From Homalodisca vitripennis (lineage: Eukaryota > Arthropoda > Insecta > Hemiptera > Cicadellidae), in contig NC_060215.1 in assembly GCF_021130785.1 (NCBI RefSeq), positions 115,902,501 through 115,966,500 of the forward strand: 64,000 nucleotides of DNA. The letters run 5' to 3'. The notes beneath the pieces were generated by a model. The model ran no database searches. It was not told the origin of the DNA and worked only from the letters and a program-made list of their open reading frames with translations. Each line of letters starts with the position of its first letter. Positions within the stretch are counted from its first letter, which is position 1. Of this stretch, positions 48,539 through 59,061 are shown piece by piece. The translations under genes were made by a program, and so were the position numbers.

Positions 48539-48617
<79 letters not shown>
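48539..48617. repeat. (TG)n microsatellite
   Basis: About 39 uninterrupted TG units. On the minus strand it lies on the 3' side of the LINE relic at 48916-49457, so it may have grown from that element's tail. Confidence 0.95.
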
Positions 48618-48619
<2 letters not shown>

Positions 48620-48673
48620 TATTATATAATATTATATAAATATAATATAATAATATAATATATATATTAATAC

Positions 48674-48719
<46 letters not shown>

Positions 48720-48725
48720 TAATAT
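48618..48725. repeat. TA-rich low-complexity tract
   Basis: Interrupted TA repeats following the TG run. Confidence 0.85.
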
Positions 48726-48915
48726 TATATAAAAATATTAAGCTTTGGAGATATAGAATTGAATAATGTGCAACTGAAAATCAACAAAGCAACAATCAAA
48801 ATTAGTTAGAAAAAACTACAACTTCAAAAATGTGTGCTTCATGCAATATAATATTAACAAGACAAATTTAACAATACAAACAATTAAAATAATCCTGAAT
48901 TAACACACACCATGC

Positions 48916-49457
48916 TTATATCTGTCTAAGAATGAGAAAGAGTGCAGGTTTCTTGAAAAACTCAACCGAAGAATAAAAAAAATCCAGGTCAGCACAGACC
49001 TCATTTCCGCTTCTCTGCAGACGAGGGGTTGTTATGTAGTTGGCCCGGTAGTAATGTCTGGAGAACAGATGGGGGTGGCGGGCTTGTCGGGAAACACTGA
49101 AGTGAACCAACTGAAGCATTTCTGGGCAATCAGTACAATTCACGACTTTAAGGATGAACAGAAGATCTAGTATTCCTTTACGAGCCGATAAGGGTGGAAG
49201 ACCCAGGTGATGCTCCACCTCGTGCAAGTTCACCTCAAAATAGCGAAATCCTAGTCTTAAACTAACCAGCTTCAGGAGGCGTCTCTGCACAGCGTCCAGA
49301 ACAGAACAGTGGCCAACCTGCTGAGGACTCCAAATGGTCACAGAATACTCCAGTATAGGTCTCACCAGACTGATGTATAGAGCTCGAGTAGTTCGGACGG
49401 ATGAAAACTGCAGACATGTTCAACCGACCAATCCAAGAACACGATTGGCACTTTTAC
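48916..49457 (-). pseudogene. LINE reverse-transcriptase C-terminus (relic A)
   Basis: Minus-strand reading gives CKSANRVLGLVG, a stop, then TCLQFSSVRTTRALYISLVR and RPILEYSVTIWSPQQ (about 49455-49325). This is the conserved RT thumb and post-thumb region of jockey/CR1-like LINEs (KANRxLGxxxR...LYxxLVRPILEY). VQRRLLK and GLPPLSARKGILDLLFILKV follow (about 49290-49130), and the protein continues to 48916. The stop (TGA) stands where Arg (CGA) is usual. The palm and endonuclease are missing, so this is a 5'-truncated copy. It abuts relic B at about 49458. Confidence 0.8.
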
Positions 49458-50075
49458 AAATTTAACTTAAACTTTACTTTATTGACGTACTAACACATAA
49501 TTGTGTATGGCAAAGTCAATGGTACAAATATCTATAAACTAATCAATTTTACATACAAGAATATTGTACTAAAACTAAACTTAAACTTAACAATTCTTAA
49601 AATATCTAAAACATTTTAAAATAAACAGATTTAAAAATCTTAAGTTAAATATAAAATAGAAGTTACACAGCAGTTAAAACATGATGAAATAAAGCAACAA
49701 AAAAATCCAGACAACAACAAAAACACGCTAAAACTCTAAACTAGTATCAAAGAACTCCCGAACAGAGTCAATCTCTCCAGCATTGTGCGGTAAATTCTTA
49801 GCTAAAGCTGAACGATGAGGAGTCTGACGTAAATTAATGCCAGCTTTAGTGTTGTGCTCATGAATTTCATTACCTCTTAATATATTTTTGCTTTAGAACT
49901 TGGAAAAACAATGGTTTCATAAATGTACAAAGCGGGAAATGCCATTGTACTTAAATCCGAAAATATTTTTCTACTTGATGAACTTCTCCTTGGTCTACCT
50001 CAGGATATGTTCAGGGTATGATCACCAGGGTCGAGGTTTGATGACATCAGCACTCCAAGATCAAGCACCTTGTCG
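49458..50075 (-). pseudogene. LINE reverse-transcriptase C-terminus (relic B) with internal deletion
   Basis: Read 5' to 3' on the minus strand, RVDKVLDLGVLMSSNLDPGD (about 50073-50015) matches the RT thumb motif DLGVxxxxxLxxxxH. After a probable internal deletion come MAFPALYIYETIVFPSS (about 49950-49895), then RGNEIHEHNTKAGINLRQ and TPHRSALAKNLPHNAGE (about 49880-49765). These match the H-x-TR-LR-HR end region of CR1/jockey-type LINEs. The 3' untranslated part runs to about 49460, contains a small hairpin (ACACATAATTGTGT) and ends in an AATAAAG-rich tail. Relic A begins exactly where this tail ends. Confidence 0.65.
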
Positions 50076-51284
50076 ACCCTCCTGATGATAAATTATGTTG
50101 AGATTGGGAGTACACCGACTTTAAAAGATACTCTATATTAAGATTGAAGCTAACTAAATAATATATATTTGCTGAGAATTCTACAAAAACACAAAACGCA
50201 TTTCATAGGTTTAAAACAAATTTCATAGGTGGTTATGTAGATAGACAGATATGTAGATATATGTACCATGTTATTGGATTGCTTGCTTTATTTGTTGGAA
50301 AATACACAATTTTGAAAGTTTTCATTGCTCAAATCTTGGTAATGAACTCATACAAGGTATGTCTTGCTATCATCGAAGAAAATATAACAGTGTAACCGTC
50401 AGTTATTAGTATATTCAGTTACTAGTTTTGCAAGAATACAAATAAGAACCTTTTTGTTCTGCTGTACACTTTTGATACAGGATACAGAGCCATTACAGCT
50501 GACGACATTGGCAAAAATAAGCTGGCTGTTTGTGTTTTACGGCTACTACGCTTGGTCAATTCTGGGGAATTCTGCCCAGACCTACAACTTTCTAAAACTC
50601 TAACTGTATAACCTAATAAAATAACTCAGAAAGTGCCAGATATGTGTGTTGACATATCTTTAACTCAATTTAATGTGTAAGATATCAGCGTATCAGGTTG
50701 CAGATGTGCTAATTTATTTTGGGCAAACCGGAGGAACCAGAATATATATATGGGATGTTCGTGATAGTTCAGCTGTGGAAATACTTATCTAAAGTGACCA
50801 GGGCTTATGACTACTGTGGGTGAGATCCAAATTCTGAACTGTTTCCACCTTTCTATATCCTGACATTATAAATGAAATTTACTAGATGGTCGGCCATATT
50901 TGAATCGCCAGTGGAAAGTCCTTGTATTCCAGACTTCATATATGGATGTACCTCAGACTTTCCTGAACCATTAAGAAAAGGACACTGGGCACTCACATTT
51001 AATATTCAACTGAGAATCAAGTTTTATCAAAATTGCGTGGAGTCCCTATAAACTGAGGAGGTGGGCCCAAAAATCCAAAAAAACTTTAAAACTACGTAAC
51101 TGATATAAAAATTACCTTAATCTATTTTCAATAATGAGGTACTTATTTAAATTTTTTACATGTTATACAATTTTACGTTATGAGTTGTTTCGACTATAAT
51201 TATACTCACCAAAGTGGTTATTCAAGGTAAGTATGTAGTGGAGATGTGTTTTGAAGCGGCTGATTTTATTTCCTGCCATCACAG
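50076..51284. other. AT-rich DNA, nothing recognised
   Basis: No coding domain, terminal repeat or array seen. Confidence 0.5.
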
Positions 51285-51870
51285 TAAACATGTATCTCAG
51301 AAACATATTCTTTTTCTAGATCACTAGTTGCAACAGATATAAAAAGCTGTAGCAGATTCGTTACCATCACTTTAGTCTTATACAACGTCAAATTCGTGTT
51401 ACCTGCTCCAACCTATTAAACTTTATATTTCTTTTAGTGTTTGTAGATTGCAAGTTGAAACTGATTAAAATAGCTGTAGCTTATATTCGTTAGCATCACT
51501 TTAGTCGTATAAATGTCCAAATTTCCATTACCTGTCCTAACTCATCAACTTTATAGAAACATATTTCTTATAGTGTTTGCAGATAGATCTTATGGTATAC
51601 TTGAAACAGATTAAATGGCCGTAGCCGATGTTCGTTACCATCGCTTTAGTCGTATTAATGGTCGAATCCCCGTTAACTCATAAACGGGCTCATAAACTCA
51701 TAAACTCAATGCCGTTAACTCATAAACATTATAGAAACATATTTCTTTTGGAGTTTGCAGATTGGTACTTGAAACATATTAAATGGCTGTAGCCGAGGTT
51801 CGTTACCATCACTTTAGTCGTATAAATGTTCAAATTCCCGTTACCTGCTCTAACTCATAAAACTATGTTC
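51285..51870. repeat. degenerate tandem repeat, about four copies of 129-168 bp
   Basis: The core CGTTACCATCACTTTAGTCG recurs, with changes, at about 51359, 51488, 51633 and 51801. Around it recur GCTGTAGC, AAACATATTTCTT and TTACCTG-CTAACTCAT blocks. Spacing grows from 129 to 168 bp because of insertions, including a short CTCATAAA expansion near 51675-51725. It is an older array than the other three. Confidence 0.85.
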
Positions 51871-52769
51871 ATTTATTTATTTTACTTATTATTTATTTAT
51901 ACAGACTACTCCTAATTTGAACAAAATAGAAAATAATTCTAGTGTCCGAACTGTCTGAAATTTATGACTCAAGCCTTAATTGAGGGGCAGCACCGAAGGC
52001 GACTGGTGACGAACGGAAAATCTCTCAAGAAATATGAAGATTCTAGAGAGTCACGAATGTCTTAAAGAGTTATCACGCATAAAAACTCATTTTTATTGAT
52101 ATATCTTTTTAGAAAAAAGTTCCAAGCCCAGCTGACTAGTAGCAAATCTGTTATCTTTATAGCATAAGACGTTTGACTCGGGTAGTTTTACTGATAACGC
52201 CTTACAACTGATTCTTAATAGTCGTTAACAACGTAGAATAATGAGTGACATTGTGTTAGCGGTATAGCCGCATATAAAAAAGTAAAATTTTTAAGGTAGG
52301 TAACGGAATTTTACATAAAGTAATACATTCCTTTCGCAGTCCTATATAGTTAAAACCTACATTCATGTTTTCCTATATATTTGTGCCCTCTAGTGTGTGT
52401 AGTTTGTTCTCTCCTGGCACTTATTCACGAATTCGTAGTATAAAGACATAGATTAGTGATGTACTTTATGCATAAAAAAAAGGTGGTTGGTAGATTAGGA
52501 TATACCTTTCAGGATACGGGTGCCAGAATGCGTGCGTGACCCTTCCCTTAAACACGCATTAAGGCTTGTCGTTTGTGGACCGGGAGTAGTGTGTTACTTT
52601 TGAAAAGACGAAAAATAAAGTCCAATGAGATATATATCATTTAGTATCGTATTTAAGTGCACATTATCAAAATATAACTTAAATCATTGTTTTAAACTAG
52701 TGGTTTCATAACATATTTTTTAAATCAGAATAGAATAATGAATCGTGAACTAAAACCCTTTTTGAAAAT
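51871..52769. other. AT-rich DNA, nothing recognised
   Basis: No feature recognised up to the hammerhead-like motif. Confidence 0.5.
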
Positions 52770-52774
52770 TATTT

Positions 52775-52820
52775 TATTTCAGACACGTGTTTCGGTATAA
52801 ACCATCATCAGTGTGAACAC
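52775..52820 (-). ncRNA. hammerhead-ribozyme-like motif of a Penelope-like element
   Basis: On the minus strand CTGATGA (52811-52805) is followed by a GGT/ACC hairpin and GAAA (52793-52790). A very short stem III follows (AC-ACGT-GT) and ends in GUC, so the predicted cleavage is after the base at 52782. Two bases on each side give the start of stem I (CA before CUGAUGA, UG after GUC). Short-stem-III hammerheads are known in the terminal repeats of Penelope-like elements, and this one lies about 150 bp downstream of a Penelope-like coding end on the same strand. One extra U after CUGAUGA is not canonical, so activity is uncertain. Confidence 0.55.
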
Positions 52821-52957
52821 TAACCTCTAACTAAATAATAAACAGACAACTAAATATACATTTGTGGACCATTTAAACAGATGTTACATTGATATGATAC
52901 AGTTGTAATTTTGATTAGTATTCTGAGTTTAATATTTTTTCAAATATAGGATATGTC

Positions 52958-53107
52958 TTATTTTTTTAGATTGCTATTCAATATGTTGTAAGGATCTTTT
53001 TTATAATTTAGATAAATATGTAATTCTTCTTTCGTGTTTAATTTTTCCCCTTTCATTTCGATATCCAAAATTTCAATGTTCTATTCAAAATTTTTGTTGT
53101 TATAATG
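52958..53107 (-). pseudogene. Penelope-like element, C-terminal end of the GIY-YIG region
   Basis: The minus strand reads HYNNKNFE, stop, NIEILDIEMKGEKL, then NTKEELHIYLNYKKDP and a stop at 52960-52958. The pattern hydrophobic-hydrophobic-IExKGxKLxTxEExxIY is typical of the very C-terminus of Penelope-like reverse transcriptase/GIY-YIG endonuclease proteins. Its 5' continuation is found on the far side of an inserted LINE (53936-54060). The internal TAG and the insertion make it non-functional. Confidence 0.6.
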
Positions 53108-53935
53108 AGAATAATGAGAATATGAGAATAATGATTTATTCCATAGTAACTAAACAATTAAATAACATTACAAAACCTTGGAATTACACTGCCACGATTT
53201 CCAGTTATGTGGCAGCGCAACTAAAAATATAATATATAAATAAACAGAGTCCAGTCCATCACTTTAATTGCCATCTTCTGTGTAGATTTAACTAAATAAA
53301 ATACATATTTAAACATATAAGTTATTAAAACAAAGAACAAAAAAGTTTCCTTTTAAATATTGGAAAATTTTTCTATATACATACATAAACATATCCCTGT
53401 ACATAAATATATACAAATCTATATATAAAAACGTAATAATTTTGCTATATACAAACCAAAAATAATTTGTTTTTTTATTAATGTTGTTTTACATTATTAT
53501 AGGTTTAGGCTATATACAAAAGAAAAATTACAAACAAAAAGTTACTAAATCAATATACTGTTTAAGAAATTAGTATCCTCTAACGAGAACAACCACAATT
53601 TTACAGATTTCTCAAAACTATTAAATGAGTTACATAATTTTATTTCAAGCGGTAATTTGTTAAAGTACTTTGGACCAAGATAATTAAAGGATTGCCTAAA
53701 TGAAGATCTGTTGACTTTAGGTACTCGAAAGATGTTCTGAAAATTACGTCTAGCACTATAAACTAATTCAAAAGTTAAAGTATTACCACTTCTGATATAA
53801 AATAATCTTAGTACCTTATATACAAAAAGGTGTTGTATAGGGAGAATTTTCAAATGACAATAAAGAGGATAAGAACTTTCTCTAATAGATTTTCCTAATA
53901 TGATTCGAATAAAATGATTTTGCACACCTCGCAAT
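53108..53935 (-). pseudogene. 5'-truncated LINE inserted in a Penelope-like element
   Basis: A 129-codon minus-strand frame (53934-53545) keeps the C-terminal region of a jockey/CR1-like LINE: GVQNHFIRIILGK, LPIQHLFVYKVLRLFY, and SFRQSFNYLGPKYFNKLPLE, the last matching the LWNxLPxxI motif near LINE C-termini. The 3' untranslated region (53545-53108) contains a 7-bp hairpin (CTGCCAC/GTGGCAG, 53189-53215) and ends in repeats of TTCTCAT(A)TTA type, like the microsatellite tails of CR1/I/jockey LINEs. Penelope-like coding sequence lies on both sides. The 5' end is truncated, leaving only this C-terminal part. Confidence 0.75.
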
Positions 53936-54060
53936 TACGTCCAGTTTCTAATAAATATTCAGCGAACTTTGATCTTACTGTAGATTTTTTAAAACTATTT
54001 AGTGCATATGGTTCTGATATTTCAATTAAGTTCATTAAAAGCAAAGCATTAATGGACAAA
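53936..54060 (-). pseudogene. Penelope-like element, upstream part of the GIY-YIG region
   Basis: The minus strand reads ALNSFKKSTVRSKFAEYLLE then TGRN, ending at the LINE junction. SxFAxHLxxTGH is a recurring motif of Penelope-like GIY-YIG domains, lying just before the segment found at 52958-53107. Nothing further upstream (above 54060) was recognised. Confidence 0.5.
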
Positions 54061-57000
54061 ACCTTTGTCGCCTAACTATTAGAAATGCGATTAAAAACAC
54101 TGTTAAATATTGAGAAACACATTTTCCAAGATGACTGTTAATGGTTTCTAGTGATTACACAGGTTTCTAGGGTATTACTCTGTAAAAACGCATATATTAG
54201 GATAAAAACTCTTTAACACGCCACATGTTTCAAACACCTGATGTTATCTAGTCCAACTAGAACTATTAAACACTTGCTGAAAATACATTTACAGACGACA
54301 GTATGCGTGATACTATGACAGAGATATTACGATTAAATACGGTCGATCTTTCTTCTGTGTTTACAACTACGTAGTCTTTGAGACAAATGTTTACACAGTT
54401 AAACATTGCCTATCCGTGTACAACTCTATAGACTATTCACTATTCATGAATGCAGTCGTTGCCTTGCCCGTCTGCCTAAGGATTAATAACTACTTGAGAA
54501 AGTGTGTGGCAAAGTACACAGCATTAGTCATAATACCTGTTTGTAATTCATGAAGTATGGTACTTTTTGAAATCCGGGTCTAGTAGTGCACGGTTTAGTG
54601 TTGCATAAAACTAACGCCTATTGTAGTGATTTGTTTAAAACATTTAAGTGGTAGCAATCTTAGTATTGTACTTACTTAAAGTGGCTTTTGAAAGGATAAC
54701 CATTACGTACATGTCCTCATAGTCCTCAAGTCTGTATGAAAGTAAACTCGGATACTCCACCATGCTTCGGGATGTTATTTAAAACATCTTACTGTACTTA
54801 ATTGTGCGCTTGACGAGACAATAGTATGGCTGTTTATTTAGTTACGCATGGTGGCTTCCTACAGACCTCTTTAGTAGTGTAAATGTCTCTGATGACGAAA
54901 CTTCGCAGAGTCCGTTTTGAACTTATTCGTCACCGACATTTTTTATCTCTTCAGACGGAAGTGGACTCCAAATCCAGCAGTCAAGTCTGTGACAGTGCCA
55001 GGTTTCAGACAGTGCACTAAGCTGAGGGTGAAATGGAACTACACTCAACATTGACATTACGGTCTTGTTGGTGTGACTTCTAAGCAGTAATATTGATTGT
55101 GTAATCTTAGTTTTTCCTTCCTCGTGGTGAATATTTGCTTAGAAACGAAAAAGGAATTTTGCATAGTTTTTAGGGGTAACTACTGATTCCATAAGTATAA
55201 TTTTTTCTACTTGTCAGTGAAGCCTACAGGTTCACTGAGGATGCTGGGAAATCTCTCTTTATTATTTCTCTCCAAACGATATTCCAGAACAAATTTAACT
55301 ATTAGAATATAAATAGACTGTAAATGCACAGTTTCCCCTCTATATGGGCAACATAGAGTTTGATGATTGGGGCAAGTCCACTCATCATTTAGTTGAGCGT
55401 AGCAAAACGTAATCGTCCGCAAGATATCTCGAGAGCAAATTGGGGTGTACTCTAGAAATTTTGCATGAAACTTTGGTGAAATCTGTTATGCGACACATTT
55501 GATGTGTGATGTGGCATCCTCCTACTTTGTAGGTAGAAAAGTCTATGTCAGATTTAATTAATTTTAAGGAAGTTTCACTTAAGTACGATCACCGGAAAAT
55601 AATTTAAAAGGATTGATGGCTGTAAAAATGTTCTGTTTCATATAGTAAGGTACACAGATGGCCAGGACGATGGCGGCTGCTCTTGTTCGGTGAACGTACA
55701 TTCGAGATCCCGAACTGTATATCTCACACCCATGTGTGTAACTACTACGAGATATTCAAATATTTACAGTTCACAATAGTGCTAGTATACGGAACTTTCC
55801 AATTTGGTTATTTCCATTCACGGTACTACAAATAAAATGACTTACATAAGTTAACTTAGTTTTACAAATGAAGAGTCTTTAAAGAGCATTTTTGTCACTG
55901 TAAGCACATTTTAAAACTGCATATATTTTATAAATGTAATTCGGTGAAGATTTTCTGAAAATATAAAAATAATCGTCTTTGAGCTCGTTACCTAAAGTAC
56001 ACATAGTAAACTTGACCATGAACTTTAAAATATAGTACTATTATTAGTAACCAAATTTTACTCGACCCTATGTTAAAACGTAATCATTGCACCTTGGTAA
56101 ATAGGTAATTTATGATGTATTTTACGAGTTTATAATGCTTATTGATGAAAGTTACCGATAAAAGCAATTTGAAATATTATGATTTCTACTCATGAATTTG
56201 TTTCAATATATTTTATATAAAACCAGATAAATCAAATTTTTTTTAACTGAAAAGAAAACGAATAAGATATTTTTAAAGAACAAGAGCAAACCTATCCAAC
56301 GCCAATCCACAACCCAAACCTAGTATGAAAAATCTTTGTAACTTTTCTATTGCAAAAACTACAATGAAAAAGCAATTCGATTTTTGACCATTACATTCTT
56401 CTTATACATTTTTAAAATTAAGTCCTGAACGAGCAACTACAAAACAAAACTAAAATTTTAACTTAAGATATACAATAAATATTTCATTTAAGGAGTTTAT
56501 ACTTACTTACTTACTATTATAAATTAATGTATTAAAAAGTGTGAAATATTATTAGATACAATTCACTAACTGATAACAGTACAAATTATTCGAATTTCAA
56601 GGCAATATTTGCAGATATTCACGGTTCACCTTATACTACAGTATGTATGTCTGAATGGTGCCTCTATCTTAAAAGCGATTAATCGTATGAAAAGATTTAC
56701 AAATGAAATGAGTCTCAAAATGTGTGCTCTAAAACTGTTACAATAAATTATAACATCATTGGAGAAATATAAAATGATATAATCGCTAGAAACAGTTTTT
56801 AATTACCTTTTACCTTGAATAATCTACGACACAGACACGGAGGCATATAGAAATATTTAGCTTATTAGCGCTCATTCTGATGTTGACCGCTATAATTACT
56901 AGACCTATAACAATTAACATTGTTGTTAAAGGAATTATTTTAGCAAATTTCGAATTTATTCCAAACCATTCTCATCCTCACAGTTATGAGACTTCGAGAC

Positions 57001-57254
57001 TGCTTAGAACTTACTCTTCATTCAGGCTGTTCATGATAAACTGTTAGCACTAGACTGCAATCGGCCCATCTACCTGTGGTATTGATGAAAATTAGTTGTC
57101 TTCTATACAGAAGTAATACATATATGTCATAAAAATGTGAATTTCTACTGAGTATTGTCTTTCAAACACGACGCAATAACGATTGAGTTTTACATATTGT
57201 ACGTATTGTTCGATGCAAATTGTGGGGAAAATGCAACGAAATGTGTATAACTCT
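54061..57254. other. AT-rich DNA, nothing recognised
   Basis: About 3.2 kb with scattered slightly GC-richer patches (for example 54880-55080, 55650-55740). No coding domain, terminal repeats or tandem repeats seen. Confidence 0.45.
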
Positions 57255-58385
57255 GTAAATAATATCTTTCATATAATAGCTCAGTTTGCACATAATAAAC
57301 AATACTGCAATGTAATAATTTGAAATTTGAACAACCTCAAATCATGGATCATAAAGATTCCATGTTTTAGTATAAAACTATATATAACATCTTTCATGTA
57401 ATAGCTCAGTTTGCACATAATAGACAATACTGCGATGTAATAATCTGAAATTCGAACAACTCCCAAATCATGGATCTATAAAGATTCCATGTTTTAGTAT
57501 ATACTATATATAACAGCTTTCATGTAATAGCTCAGTTTGAACATAATAAACAATACTGCAATGTAATAATTTGAAATTTGAACAACCCTCAAATCATTGA
57601 TCTATAAAGATTCCATGTTTTAGTATAAATAAACTATATATAACATCTTTCATGTAATAGCTCAGTTTGCACATAATAAACAACACTGCAATGTAATAAT
57701 CTGAAATTTGAACAACCCCCAAATCATGGATCTATAAAGATTCCATGTTTTACTGTATACTATATATAACAGCTTTCATGTAATAGCTCAGTCTGCACAT
57801 AATAGACAATACTGCCATGTAATAATCTGAAATTTGAACAACTCCCAAATCATGGATCTATAAAGATTCCATGTTTTAGTATATACTATATATAACAGCT
57901 TTCATGTAATAGCTCAGTTTGCACATAATAAACAATACTGCAATGTAATAATTTGAAATTTGAACAACCCTCAAATCATGGATCTATAAAGATTCCATGT
58001 TTTAGTATAAACTATATATAACATCTTTCATGTAATAGCTCAGTCTGCACATAATAGACAATACTGCGATGTAATAATCTGAAATTTGAGCAACCCTCAA
58101 ATCATAGATCTATAAAGATTCCATGTTTTAGTGTATACTTTATATAACAGCTTTCATGTAATAGCTCAGTTTGCACATAATAGACAATACTGCATTGTAA
58201 TAATCTGAAATTTGAACAACCCTCAAATCATGGATCTATAAATATTCCATGTTTTAGTGTATACTATATATAATATCTTTCATGTAATAGCTCAGTTTGC
58301 ACATAATAGACAATACTGCGATGTAATAATCAGAAATTTGAACAAACCCCAAATCATGGATCTATTACGATTACATGTTTTACTG
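57255..58385. repeat. 126-bp satellite, nine tandem copies
   Basis: The block TAGCTCAGTTTGCACATAAT recurs at 57277, 57402, 57528, 57658, 57784, 57910, 58036, 58162 and 58288. Spacing is 126 bp, apart from one 125-bp and one 130-bp unit. Units differ by a few percent, for example ATAGACAAT versus ATAAACAAT and CATCTTTC versus CAGCTTTC. The last unit is degraded (TTACGATTACATG). Confidence 0.95.
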
Positions 58386-59061
58386 TTAGCTATGAGAAAC
58401 TTGGCTTGATGAATGAGTTAGTTATAGTAATATATTGGGGTTTCTTATGCCTACACGTGCTTAATTTTTTAATAATTAAATTCCTTAATAGTTAGGCATT
58501 AATTTTACTATAATTTCCGGCAAGTTTCAGCAACGTTGTGTATTAATTTATTCCTATAGAAAATTACACAATCTTTCGTGTTTGGGCTTAATTTTGACAT
58601 AATCTGGATTAAGAATAAAAAAGATTATAAACAAATAAATATTGTATGAATCATCAACATTATATCAATTGATTTGTATAAGAATAAAGAGACTGACAGA
58701 TTGAGTTCCTACGATCATGTATTCATTCTCAAAGCAACTTTACTTAAGTACATAAAGTAAATTATTACTGGAAATTAATAGAGTAATTACATGCCAAACT
58801 TCTAAATAGAGTTAATTTAACATTAATTTTATATTCCAAGCATTAAAGTAATGTATTAGAATAGCTTTGTACATTATTTTGTCTCATTTCGCATATTTTG
58901 GTATGGTGTATTTAAAAACACAGCTCTAATCACAAAATTTCAACATTAAATGAAATCGTGTTTTTCTACTTTTGACTTGTATAAGTACTCCATGTAATAG
59001 TAGAAACGTCACATTATTTCCTGTTCCCTTGATCAACATAAACTCATGAACAACTTGACAG
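58386..59061. other. AT-rich spacer between two satellites
   Basis: About 680 bp unrelated to either satellite; nothing recognised. Confidence 0.5.
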
